Shown piece by piece: positions 1 through 7,423 of a stretch of 17,807 nt of DNA. Each line of letters starts with the position of its first letter. The first letter of the stretch is position 1. This DNA is from Eutrophocola sp963925675 (lineage in GTDB: Bacteria; Pseudomonadota; Gammaproteobacteria; Pseudomonadales; Pseudohongiellaceae): NCBI GenBank assembly GCA_963925675.1, contig CAWUSW010000029.1, forward strand, positions 1 through 17,807. The letters are read 5' to 3'. The notes beneath the pieces were generated by a model. It was not told the origin of the DNA and searched no databases. It worked only from the letters and a program-made list of their open reading frames with translations. The translations under genes and the position numbers were made by a program.

Positions 1-405
1 GTTTTCATCGAAAAAATCAAATAGCACATCCGGCGCCAGATTATGAGCAAGATTATCCTGATTGTTTTGCCGGGCAATTTCACTGTATCTGCCAGACAAC
101 CTGTCTAGTCGGTAACGCGGCTTGAAACCCAGAATTACCCCAATGCCTTTCCATTTTATAAACCCTGCATCAAGTTGAAACTGATCTCCCAGAATGGTGT
201 ACGCCCGGCTGTTGCAGAAATCACCCTGTTGAAGTGAAGCAGTGAAGTTATAGTCTCCGGATTGCTCAAATGTCAGCCGGGCTACGGGAATTTCCTGATT
301 GAATTGGTCGTAGATATAGAAAGGGGTCGATAGCAGAAGTGCAGTTACACCCGCAATAAAAAGTAGCGTAAATCGGCGAAAATATTTAAAGAGTCTTCTG
401 ATCAA
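1..405 (-). CDS. Membrane-anchored protein, truncated by window edge (N-terminal 135 residues)
   Basis: The minus-strand frame is open from a TTG at 405 to base 1, so the C-terminus lies outside the window. The TTG is chosen because AGGA sits 7 bases upstream; the nearby ATG is followed at once by a stop in its own frame. The protein begins with basic residues (IRRLFKYFRRF), then one hydrophobic anchor at about residues 11-31, then a soluble part with VARLTFEQSGDYNF, GDFCNSR and a WKGIGVILGFKPRYRLDRLSGRY stretch (given here in pieces: WKGIGVILGF, then KPRYRLDRLSGRY). This resembles, from memory, a family of small gammaproteobacterial membrane-anchored proteins sometimes loosely labelled efflux-related; I do not trust that label and give no function. 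It lies 66 bases downstream of the deacetylase on the same strand, so it may be co-transcribed with it. Confidence 0.7.
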   Translation of the reverse strand, partial: MIRRLFKYFRRFTLLFIAGVTALLLSTPFYIYDQFNQEIPVARLTFEQSGDYNFTASLQQGDFCNSRAYTILGDQFQLDAGFIKWKGIGVILGFKPRYRLDRLSGRYSEIARQNNQDNLAHNLAPDVLFDFFDEN

Positions 406-471
406 GAAACCATCCTGATTTTGCAATACAGGTATTCTCTTGCAGGCGCGCTAAATTGTATAGGTGGGATC

Positions 472-1224
472 TTACTTTTTATCTGCGCCAATCAATTGTT
501 CCAGAGTGAGGATTTCAAACCCGTCATTCCCGGTAACATGCTCCAGGATGCGCTCTCCCACTGCAAGCCGGCCGGGATCAATGCCCATAACATGTGGATG
601 CCAGATGAAAAGTACGTATTTTCCCTTATCCGTAGCGCTATCAAGAGTCTGAAGCCAGTCTTTTTCCACGGTGGCATTGTCTTTTTTCTGCCAAAGCCAG
701 TGGCTGGCGTCAACGCCTACCCATTCCCAGGGTGCTGACCAGAGAGTTTTTGTGAGCTGGCAAATTTCACCGCCATCTTGCCCGGAAGGACAAAGGCTTG
801 AATCAATGGTGTATCCCAGATCGGTGAGGATTTCACTGGTAAAACGCGTCCGTTTACCCCCAGGGGCCCGAAACGCAGTAGGTCTTGCGCCATTTCTTTC
901 AATGGCTTCAGTGGCACGAGCGGCTATATCAAGGGCCTGATCATAATCAAGTGATGGCCACAGCTCATGCTGCCAACCATGCATGCCCAGGGTGTGACCA
1001 TCAGCAAGCACTCTGGCAATACATTCAGGGTAAGCATCAGCGCTCCAGCCCTCTAAAAAATGGGTTATCTTGATATCAAAACGCCGATACATGTCCAATA
1101 GTGCCGGAAAGCCAATTTCCAGAGCAGGGCGTTCTCCGGGCAGGCGTGGCACATTGATGACGCCTCGGCCAAGGTCGGCAGCATCACCAAGGTTGTCCAT
1201 TGTGAAACAAACACGCGTTGTCAT
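472..1224 (-). CDS. NodB-type polysaccharide deacetylase family protein
   Basis: A 250-residue carbohydrate-esterase-4-like (NodB fold) protein. From the ATG at 1224, motif 1 is FTMDNLGD (residues 6-13), motif 2 is HGWQHELW with the two metal-ligand histidines at about 82 and 86, motif 3 is RAPGG near 119-123, and a late IWHPH near 207-211 supplies a further histidine. These match the metal-dependent deacetylase family in order. Motif 1 reads D-N instead of the classical D-D, a variant also found in family members that act on non-polysaccharide amides. There is no signal peptide, so it is probably cytoplasmic. The reading frame continues upstream to a TTG at 1281 (269 residues), but neither start has a good ribosome-binding site. 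The ATG places the first beta strand (TTRVCFTMDN) at the N-terminus, as expected for the fold. Substrate unknown. Confidence 0.85.
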   Translation of the reverse strand: MTTRVCFTMDNLGDAADLGRGVINVPRLPGERPALEIGFPALLDMYRRFDIKITHFLEGWSADAYPECIARVLADGHTLGMHGWQHELWPSLDYDQALDIAARATEAIERNGARPTAFRAPGGKRTRFTSEILTDLGYTIDSSLCPSGQDGGEICQLTKTLWSAPWEWVGVDASHWLWQKKDNATVEKDWLQTLDSATDKGKYVLFIWHPHVMGIDPGRLAVGERILEHVTGNDGFEILTLEQLIGADKK

Positions 1225-1459
1225 ATAGGGTAGATTATCAGCAACTGGAAAAGGCGCGAAGGATACTTGAGCTCTCTGCAAAAATCCATTGCTTACTCTC
1301 TTGAGATCGCTGTTTTAACATCGGCAATGCCCTGTGTTTCTATAATTTCTCCCCGACCAGTGAAGATCAGGCCGCACAGCTTTTATCAATAAAACCGGTG
1401 TCAGGGAAGGGTATATAAATGATTAAATGTGCTTTGTAGCGATATCATTTTATCCGTAA

Positions 1460-4087
1460 TCATATGCTGACGCAGGCATCCTTCATTATCTGGTTAATTT
1501 TTACATGCAGTTGCATGGGTGAAAATGGTTTGCTCAGAAATTCTTTTGTCCCCTGTTGTATACCATGTCTGGCCAGAGCATCGGCAGGATAGCCGGAAAT
1601 GAAAAGCACGGGAATATCGGGATAGCGCTGGTTGAATAATTCAGCAAGTTCTCCTCCACTCATGCCTTCCATGACAACGTCTGTGACTAAAAGATGGATA
1701 GGCATTTTCTGTTTTGTCATTAATTCAATTGCGGCTTCCCCTGACTGGGCAGAAATTACTCTATGGCCGGCAGTTTGTAATACAGATTCAGTGTAGTCAC
1801 TTATTTCCTGCTGATCTTCCACTACCATAATCGTGTAGGAATTTCCGGGCTGGCTTGTTTCCGGGCTGGTCTCTAACTGTTCTGATGCTGATACATTTGT
1901 CACAGGTAATAAAATGGTGAACGTTGTCCCTTCGCCTGCTTCGCTATCGACAATAATTGACCCCATTGATTGTTGAATGATGCCGTACACTGTTGAAAGG
2001 CCGAGACCTGTTCCGGTGTCCTTGGTGGTGAAGAAAGGGTCAAAAATGTGCTTGCTGATTTTTTTGTCCATTCCCTTGCCGTTATCCCTGACAGTCATTT
2101 CTACATATGTGCCGAACTTTATTTCCATTGTTCTGGCAGAGTGCGGAGAAATACTGCAGGTTTTTGTATTGATGTTTAATACACCGCCTTCAGGCATAGC
2201 ATCCTTGGCATTGACTACAAGATTTAATAAAACCTGCTGTAGTTGACCTGGGTCGGCAAAGACGAACAGGTGGTTATCTTTGAGATCTAGCTGAAGCTGA
2301 ATGTCTTCACCCAGCACGCTTCTGAACATTTCAGCTGAGTCTTCTGTAAGCAGACCAAGGTTGACGGGGACGTGACTCGTTGCCTGTCGGCGGCTGAATG
2401 TCAGTAATTTTTGAGTTAATTCTGCCGCCCGGTTGCCAGCTTTTCTTATTTGCTCCAGTATTTTTGCCAACGGCGCATTTTTGGCATTGGCTTCTAGAAG
2501 AATTTCGCAGTAGCCATTAATTACTGTCAGTAAATTATTAAAGTCATGGGCAATGCCGCCAGCAAGGCGGCCGATAGACTCCATACGCTGGCTAAATTCC
2601 AGTTGTTGTTCGAGTTGAGCACGTTCTTCTTCTCTTTTTCTTTGTTCAGTAATGTCTTCAACCGTTGCCTGGATTAATTTCTCATCACCGGAATCAAAGG
2701 ACATTAAATGCACTTTACCCAGCCATTTTTCGTCATCAGGTTTGACATGATTCCATTCAATTGTTGACTCGCCTTGCTCCTTTACTTTCTGGTCCAGTAT
2801 TTCAAAAGCTTCTTGTATACTGATTTTTAGACCCTGCTCTTTGGAGGAGACCTGCATTAGTGATTTTCCGATTAATTCTTCTTTGGACTCATATCCATAT
2901 TGTTTTACGGCGGCCGCATTCATGTCGAGGAAGCCTTCATTAATTTTCCCTATTACCACCATAGGGATATGAGATCCTTCAAAAATTTGTTTGCGGTAAT
3001 TTTCTGAATACTGAAATTTTCGACTCAGAATGAGTGCGCTGATAAACCCGACACTGATGAGAATAATGATAAAAGTGAGCGTCAAAGTTACTGTGTAAAT
3101 ATTTTCACTGAGTATCTGTTTTAGTGTGAGTTGGCTAAGTGTCCTAAAGGGGCCAAGTCTGAGTTCCTGCATTAGTGCCTGTACATCTCTGTAGGAAAGT
3201 GGAGCAGTAAAGCCGGAGATATTTACTGACTGCGCAATTTCACTATCAGGGTCTATGTCCAGTAAGGCCCGGGTTAAATCGCGAGTGAAATCTTCTTCGA
3301 ATTGCCCAAACATCGCAAATGCTACTTCCGGATACAGTCTTGTACTGTGTGGTAAGGGATAGATGATGTCTTGAGAGTTTTCTGGGGCTGGAAGGATTCG
3401 TAGCGCTTCATCACACTGTAATGCATAACTCATGAATGTGCTGGCAGAAAGCACTCCGATATCTGCTTCGCCATTGCAGACCATGCTGACCACTGAGCTA
3501 TAGGAAAAAACAAAACCCACTGATGCCAGATCAGAATCAATCGCTATCCCCAGATCTTCCCATTCCCTGACAGCGGATAACCATCCGCCCAGAGCAAATT
3601 CTGACAGGGCAACAACTCTTTTATCCGCAACATCAGACATGGAATTTATATCTGAGCGGGATTCTCTGGTGAAAACTGTTCCGGCCAGCCAGGGTGAAAA
3701 AGTGCCACCCGCTGGCTGTGTAATCGTGGCCAGCACACGAAAATCTGAATCCTCTCTTAATTCAACCAAAGCGGCTGGTGTGGTGAAAGCAAAATCCAGA
3801 CTTTGATCATTTATATTGGCCATTAAGGCTTCAATAGTGTCAAAACCCCTGACTTCAAATCGCCTATCGGGAAGGCGGGCTTCCAAATAATCAGTAAACG
3901 CAGCAAAGGAATTCTGCTGCTCCAGCTGCCCGCTGACAGTGCCGATAGTGACAGGCGCGGCGCTTTGTGAAAAACCGGTAGAACTGAATACTACAAGACA
4001 CAAAAAAATTATGGCATAAAGAAAACAGCAGGCTTTGTCAGTGCATTTAACAGAAGGTAGAGATGTCTTGTCATATCCCTTTGTCAT
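1460..4087 (-). CDS. Hybrid sensor histidine kinase with PhnD-like periplasmic sensor, PAS and receiver domains
   Basis: An 875-residue inner-membrane hybrid kinase. A signal-anchor lies at about residues 19-40. A periplasmic substrate-binding-like domain of the phosphonate/phosphate-binding (PhnD) type covers about 45-315 (VTIGTVSGQLEQQ at the start, FAFTTPAALVEL inside). One membrane helix follows at about 330-354, then a PAS domain at 362-482. The phosphoacceptor domain carries GGIAHDFNNLL with His514. The ATPase domain has NAKDA (N box), DNGKGM (668-673), FDPFFTTK and GTGLGLS (692-698). The receiver domain at about 752-870 has VVEDQQ, phosphoacceptor Asp803 in VTDVVMEG, and the conserved Lys in LSKPFS. 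All catalytic residues are present, so it is probably active. Neither an HPt protein nor a separate response regulator lies in the window. It is divergent from the GGT-like gene, which makes that gene a candidate target, by inference only. Confidence 0.93.
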   Translation of the reverse strand: MTKGYDKTSLPSVKCTDKACCFLYAIIFLCLVVFSSTGFSQSAAPVTIGTVSGQLEQQNSFAAFTDYLEARLPDRRFEVRGFDTIEALMANINDQSLDFAFTTPAALVELREDSDFRVLATITQPAGGTFSPWLAGTVFTRESRSDINSMSDVADKRVVALSEFALGGWLSAVREWEDLGIAIDSDLASVGFVFSYSSVVSMVCNGEADIGVLSASTFMSYALQCDEALRILPAPENSQDIIYPLPHSTRLYPEVAFAMFGQFEEDFTRDLTRALLDIDPDSEIAQSVNISGFTAPLSYRDVQALMQELRLGPFRTLSQLTLKQILSENIYTVTLTLTFIIILISVGFISALILSRKFQYSENYRKQIFEGSHIPMVVIGKINEGFLDMNAAAVKQYGYESKEELIGKSLMQVSSKEQGLKISIQEAFEILDQKVKEQGESTIEWNHVKPDDEKWLGKVHLMSFDSGDEKLIQATVEDITEQRKREEERAQLEQQLEFSQRMESIGRLAGGIAHDFNNLLTVINGYCEILLEANAKNAPLAKILEQIRKAGNRAAELTQKLLTFSRRQATSHVPVNLGLLTEDSAEMFRSVLGEDIQLQLDLKDNHLFVFADPGQLQQVLLNLVVNAKDAMPEGGVLNINTKTCSISPHSARTMEIKFGTYVEMTVRDNGKGMDKKISKHIFDPFFTTKDTGTGLGLSTVYGIIQQSMGSIIVDSEAGEGTTFTILLPVTNVSASEQLETSPETSQPGNSYTIMVVEDQQEISDYTESVLQTAGHRVISAQSGEAAIELMTKQKMPIHLLVTDVVMEGMSGGELAELFNQRYPDIPVLFISGYPADALARHGIQQGTKEFLSKPFSPMQLHVKINQIMKDACVSI

Positions 4088-4307
4088 GTCGCAACCGCTA
4101 ATTTGGTGTTGGTACTTGAATGTCCAGTGAAAGCGCTCCGTGAATGCTCACATTGACTGAATATTAGAAAACAAATATAGGCGATATATCTGTCATTTTC
4201 CATATAACTGCCGGGCTTTATTGGCATATTTAAAAGATGTCTTCTTTCAAGTAATAATAACTGGTGGGTTTGTGAGTGAATTAATGACTTGTGGTAAGGT
4301 TGCTGCC

Positions 4308-6260
4308 ATGAAATATATTTTAAATAATTCACGACAAAAGACGTCAGCAGCGGGTTTTTTCGTGTTGAGTTTGTCTCATCTGTTTGCGGTACGTTTTCTC
4401 ATTGTTTCGTTGTTTTTATATCCTGGAACTTCTTCCCTGCAGGCGCAGGAGTTCAAACACTCCAATAAGCCACCGCTGCACGGGCAACATTGGGTAGCTG
4501 TAGGCGGTAAACCGCTGACCGCGGCGGCCGGATCGCGAATCTTTAATCAGGGTGGTAATGCCGTAGATGCCGCCAGCGCGATGCTGGCAGTGTCAGCCAC
4601 AATCTGGGACACCATGGGCTGGGGAGGAGAGACTCAGGCCCTGATCCATGATCCTCGCAGCGGTAAAGTGATTGCTATAAATGCCTTAGGCGTGGCACCC
4701 TCCAATGCCACACCAGAGACATATCATAGTATGGGTATGGCTCATCCTCCTGATTATGGTCCGCTTGCAGCAGTAACTCCTGGAACACCTGGGGGCCTGC
4801 TGGTGATGCTCGCGGAATATGGAACCATGAGTCTGGCCGATGTGTTGGCGCCATCCATGGAGTTGGCTGAAGGCTATCCCATTGAGCAGGTAAAGGCGGA
4901 GACCATCCAGCTATACAAGGATCTCATTAAGCTTTGGCCTGATTCAAAGCGGGTACTCCTGCCCCATTACAATCCTCTCAACCCTAATGGCTGGTCAGCA
5001 CCTCGCCCTGGAGAAATTTTTCGGCAGCCAGAATTACTGAATACTCTCGTTCGTCTGGTGGATGCAGAGCAGCAGGCTCTGCAGGCAGGCCGGAATCGCA
5101 AAGAGGCAATTTATGCGGCCTATGAACGGTTTTACCGAGGCGATATCGCTACGGAAATGGTTGCGGCAATTCAGGATGCCGGAGGTTTGATTACTCTTGC
5201 CGATCTGGATCAGTGGCAGGTTTATATTGAAGAGCCGGTGAGCACCACCTATAAGGGAATTGAGGTTTTCAAACTTAACTCCTGGGTGCAGGGCCCGGTA
5301 ATGCTGCAGATGCTGAATATGCTGGAAAATTATGATGTGAAAGGGATGGGGTATAACAGCCCGCAATATATCCATACTTTGTACCAGGTAATGAACCTGG
5401 CCTTTGCAGACCGGGATTTTTACTATGGCGATCCTTATTATCCTCCGGTGGAACCGATTGCGGGTTTGCTGTCCAAGGATTATGCCAGACAACGCATTAA
5501 TGAGATTGATGAGAACGTTAACCAGATGTTGGTCAAGCCGGGAGATCCCTATCCATTCCAGGGAGAAAGTAATCCTTATTCCGCATTGCTTGAGCAGTGG
5601 CAGCCCGTCATTGCCCCACAGGATGCTGTCGCTACTGTAGATCCATTAAACACCATGGACCATGACCAGGGTTTTCTTGCAGGCACTACCTCTATCCAGA
5701 CTGCAGACAAGGAAGGCTGGGTGGTTTCGATAACCCCCAGTGGCGGCTGGATGCCTGCTTATATTGCGGGCACCACGGGCATTGGTCTATCACAACGCCT
5801 GCAAAGTTTTGTTATGTCTGCGGATCAGAATCCCTTTAATGTGATGGAGCCGGGAAAACGGCCCCGTGCCACCTTGACGCCTTCCATGGCACTAAAAAAT
5901 GGTGCGCCTTTTCTTTCCTTTGCCGTTCAGGGTGGTGATACGCAGGAGCAGAACCTGCTGCAGTTTTTCCTGAACATTGTGGAGTTCGGCATGGATGTTC
6001 AGCAGGCTACTGAAGCTGCCAATATCAATAGCTACCAGGTACACAGTTCTTTTGGTAATCATGCAATGCAACCGGGCCGTCTTGTGCTGCGGGCAGATAC
6101 TCCAATTCCGGTCAGGCTGCGTCTTGGGGCAATGGGTTATCAGGTGGAAACCGAGGAGCTGACCTCAGGCCCGATAAACGGCATCTTCATTGATCAGAGG
6201 CAGGGCAGCATGATGGGTGGTTCCAGTAATTATGGTGATGATTACGGTATAGCCTGGTGA
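4308..6260 (+). CDS. Secreted gamma-glutamyltransferase-like Ntn hydrolase with altered substrate pocket
   Basis: A 650-residue member of the gamma-glutamyltranspeptidase superfamily. The ATG at 4308 is preceded by AAGG with 8 bases of spacing; the frame opens earlier (TTG 4221, ATG 4284) but without better signals. A signal peptide precedes a likely cleavage at LQA|QEF (about residue 47). The GGNAVDAASA, TPGTPGG and KRPRATLTPS blocks follow the family order. The autoprocessing site is AGTTSIQ, giving nucleophile Thr460 and a small C-terminal subunit of about 190 residues. GG at 542-543 matches the oxyanion glycines. From remembered E. coli GGT residues, Arg114 is replaced by Leu127, the Ser462-Ser463 pair by Ala-Thr (521-522), and the Asn411, Gln430 and Asp433 positions are not kept. 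Glutathione is therefore an unlikely substrate; an amidohydrolase or acylase role on another acyl compound is more plausible. It is periplasmic or secreted. Confidence 0.9.
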   Translation: MKYILNNSRQKTSAAGFFVLSLSHLFAVRFLIVSLFLYPGTSSLQAQEFKHSNKPPLHGQHWVAVGGKPLTAAAGSRIFNQGGNAVDAASAMLAVSATIWDTMGWGGETQALIHDPRSGKVIAINALGVAPSNATPETYHSMGMAHPPDYGPLAAVTPGTPGGLLVMLAEYGTMSLADVLAPSMELAEGYPIEQVKAETIQLYKDLIKLWPDSKRVLLPHYNPLNPNGWSAPRPGEIFRQPELLNTLVRLVDAEQQALQAGRNRKEAIYAAYERFYRGDIATEMVAAIQDAGGLITLADLDQWQVYIEEPVSTTYKGIEVFKLNSWVQGPVMLQMLNMLENYDVKGMGYNSPQYIHTLYQVMNLAFADRDFYYGDPYYPPVEPIAGLLSKDYARQRINEIDENVNQMLVKPGDPYPFQGESNPYSALLEQWQPVIAPQDAVATVDPLNTMDHDQGFLAGTTSIQTADKEGWVVSITPSGGWMPAYIAGTTGIGLSQRLQSFVMSADQNPFNVMEPGKRPRATLTPSMALKNGAPFLSFAVQGGDTQEQNLLQFFLNIVEFGMDVQQATEAANINSYQVHSSFGNHAMQPGRLVLRADTPIPVRLRLGAMGYQVETEELTSGPINGIFIDQRQGSMMGGSSNYGDDYGIAW

Positions 6261-6292
6261 TTCATTGGTGAATCATCGGTAATTTATTTTTT
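6254..6292 (+). terminator. Probable intrinsic terminator of the GGT-like gene
   Basis: The arms 6254-6264 and 6269-6279 pair over 11 positions, including two G-U pairs, around a TTGG loop. The TGATTCA/TGAATCA core is perfect and includes the gene's own TGA stop. A T-rich tract at about 6281-6292 follows. The stem is AT-rich, so it may be only moderately strong. Confidence 0.5.
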
Positions 6293-6302
6293 TATCCCTT
6301 TG

Positions 6303-6341
6303 CAGCTCTGGTCCCTGAGCTGGCATAAAGTTTCTTTATGC
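6303..6341. repeat. Two back-to-back hairpins downstream of the GGT-like gene
   Basis: CAGCTC (6303-6308) pairs with GAGCTG (6317-6322) around an 8-base loop. The next base starts GCATAAAG (6323-6330), which pairs perfectly with CTTTATGC (6334-6341) around TTT. A T-rich stretch follows to about 6370. They may act as secondary terminator or mRNA 3'-end structures; neither has a clean U-run directly after it. Confidence 0.45.
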
Positions 6342-6390
6342 TCATTCCTTTAATCTTTTTCCCTTTTATTTAATCCAGATCAAACAACAT

Positions 6391-6420
6391 TTGACTATCC
6401 ATGATGACAATGGCTATAGC
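6391..6420 (+). promoter_or_regulatory. Candidate sigma-70 promoter for the DUF1588 remnant
   Basis: TTGACT (6391-6396) and TATAGC (6415-6420) are separated by 18 bases, about 85 bases before the strong ribosome-binding site and ATG at 6505. The -35 differs from consensus at one position and the -10 at two. In AT-rich intergenic DNA such a match can arise by chance. Confidence 0.4.
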
Positions 6421-6493
6421 ATAGTTTTTGCATTTTTTAACTGATTTTCAGCAATATAACTAGCGCTGTTTCAAGCAATCCCAGTAAATTGTC

Positions 6494-6507
6494 GGAGGAG
6501 CAACATG
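6494..6507 (+). promoter_or_regulatory. Strong ribosome-binding site and orphaned start codon
   Basis: GGAGGAG at 6494-6500 lies just ahead of ATG at 6505-6507 and is the best Shine-Dalgarno match I noticed in the window. It opens a 46-codon frame (6505-6645) that begins like a signal peptide (basic start, then ISMTGILILIISAFTAG) and then runs out of frame over the DUF1588 coding sequence. This marks 6505 as the original start of a gene later disrupted. Confidence 0.7.
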
Positions 6508-7159
6508 TCGATCGGTCATATGTTCAGCATAATAAAAATCTCTATGACAGGAATCCTGATATTGATTATCAGTGCCTTCACCGCCGGGAAGAACTTCTCC
6601 GGTGAAACGGGGTTACTGGGTATTAGCCAGTATTATGGGCGTTGAGCCTCCGCATCCGCCAGCTAATGTAAAAATTGTGCCACCTAAACAGGCTGGCAGT
6701 GGTGGCGATAATGCGGATATTCCTTCAATGCGCGAACGGATGGAGGGGCATAGAAGCAATCCTGCCTGTGCCGGCTGTCACAGAATGATGGATCCGATCG
6801 GTTTTGCGCTTGAATCTTTTGATGCCATTGGACGTTTCCGGATTGAGGAGAATGGCAAGATAATCGAAACCAAAGCACAGATGTACGATGGCCAGGTAAT
6901 TGAAACGGCTGCTGATCTCACTACTTTTCTACTGAATTACAGAGAAAGTATGGCAAGGAACGTAACACAGAAAATGCTCTCGTATGCAGTAGGCCGTGGC
7001 ATGGAAGTTGATGACATGCCATTGATACGTCAGGTACAAGGTGTTGCCAGAAAAGATAATTACCGTTTCCAGACTTTAATTGCTGCAGTGGTTAACAGTG
7101 ACGCTTTCCTGAAAAATGAAGTAGTCGGTTCAGACGATCAAGCGGTTGCCTCCAGGTAA
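6505..7159 (+). pseudogene. Remnant of a secreted DUF1592/DUF1588/DUF1585 cytochrome-like protein (N-terminal domains deleted, frame broken)
   Basis: Two pieces are visible. From 6505 an ATG with a strong ribosome-binding site encodes a signal-peptide-like N-terminus, but this frame stops at 6643-6645. In the +1 frame, from about 6590 to the TAA at 7157, lies a clear C-terminal piece of the large planctomycete/proteobacterial DUF1592-DUF1588-DUF1585 proteins: RTSPVKRGYWVLASIMG, a haem-type motif CAGCH inside SNPACAGCHRMMDPIGFALE, then LSYAVGRGMEVDDMP and YRFQTLIAAVVNSDAF. Full-length relatives are roughly 700-900 residues; here only about 190 remain, without the PSD1, DUF1587 and DUF1592 parts. 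The upstream stop in the DUF frame means only a GTG at 6572 could start it. I read this as an internal deletion that joined the signal peptide to the C-terminus out of frame. A strong terminator follows directly. Confidence 0.8.
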
Positions 7160-7187
7160 TTTACCCTCCCTTCTTGGAGGTGACCGT

Positions 7188-7230
7188 GGGCCAGCCTATA
7201 CCAGTGACCGGGTATGGGCTGGCCCTTTTT
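7188..7230 (+). terminator. Strong intrinsic terminator
   Basis: The arms GGGCCAGCCTATACC (7188-7202) and GGTATGGGCTGGCCC (7211-7225) form a 15-pair stem with a single U-G, an 8-base loop (7203-7210), and a TTTTT tract at 7226-7230. It lies 28 bases after the stop of the DUF1588 remnant and is the clearest terminator in the window. Confidence 0.92.
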
Positions 7231-7240
7231 ATATAGTTGG

Positions 7241-7299
7241 AAGGTGCAAGTTACAAGGTAGAAGGTACAAGGCTCAAGGCTCAAGGCTCAAGGCTCAAG
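7241..7299 (+). repeat. Left heptamer array (8 units, consensus AAGGYNC)
   Basis: Eight heptamers lie exactly in phase: AAGGTGC (7241), AAGTTAC, AAGGTAG, AAGGTAC, then four perfect AAGGCTC copies (7269-7296), plus a trailing AAG. The first four are diverged and the last four identical, suggesting growth at the inner end. The array lies in the non-coding gap between the terminator and trmO. Confidence 0.93.
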
Positions 7300-7301
7300 T
7301 A

Positions 7302-7346
7302 GGCGATCTGCGATCGCCATGTCGGATGACGCTACGCTTTTCCGAC
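7302..7346. repeat. REP-like palindromic core between the heptamer arrays
   Basis: Two inverted repeats lie between the arrays. GGCGATC (7302-7308) pairs with GATCGCC (7312-7318) around TGC. GTCGGA (7321-7326) pairs with TCCGAC (7341-7346). The second, with the adjoining CTAC, resembles the common proteobacterial intergenic palindrome that reads GTAGGTCGGA...TCCGACA on one strand. No transposase lies nearby. Confidence 0.75.
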
Positions 7347-7354
7347 CTACAACC

Positions 7355-7403
7355 CCAACTTTCCACTTGTACCTTTAGCCTTAAGCCTTGAGCCTTGAAC
7401 CTT
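7355..7403 (-). repeat. Right heptamer array (7 units, inverted relative to the left array)
   Basis: Read on the minus strand from 7403 downward, seven in-phase heptamers appear: AAGGTTC, AAGGCTC, AAGGCTT, AAGGCTA, AAGGTAC, AAGTGGA, AAGTTGG. They share the consensus of the left array but in the opposite orientation, so the element is a large imperfect inverted repeat of about 163 bases (7241-7403). Its right end is only 20 bases from the trmO start codon. Confidence 0.9.
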
Positions 7404-7423
7404 GTCATGTCTTAATAGACAGC

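Noticed and set aside
4084..4332. Minus-strand frame of 82 codons whose stop overlaps the start of the hybrid kinase
   Set aside because: It covers the divergent promoter gap and the start of the GGT-like gene, has no ribosome-binding site or recognisable motif, and its composition looks non-coding.
5034..5492. 152-codon minus-strand frame opposite the GGT-like gene
   Set aside because: It is antisense to strongly conserved GGT-family coding sequence and has no recognisable motifs.
7146..7391. Plus-strand frame of 81 codons across the terminator and heptamer repeats
   Set aside because: Its codons come from the hairpin and repeats (translated as KAQGSRLKAQ-type repeats); no ribosome-binding site or homology.
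7241..7403. Possible CRISPR array
   Set aside because: The units are contiguous heptamers without spacers, inverted about a centre, and no cas gene is nearby.
7388..7417. Sigma-70 promoter for trmO made of TTGAGC and TTAATA inside the right heptamer array
   Set aside because: The boxes are weak and the predicted start would fall at the ATG; the TTGAGC is simply the repeat sequence, so I do not list it.
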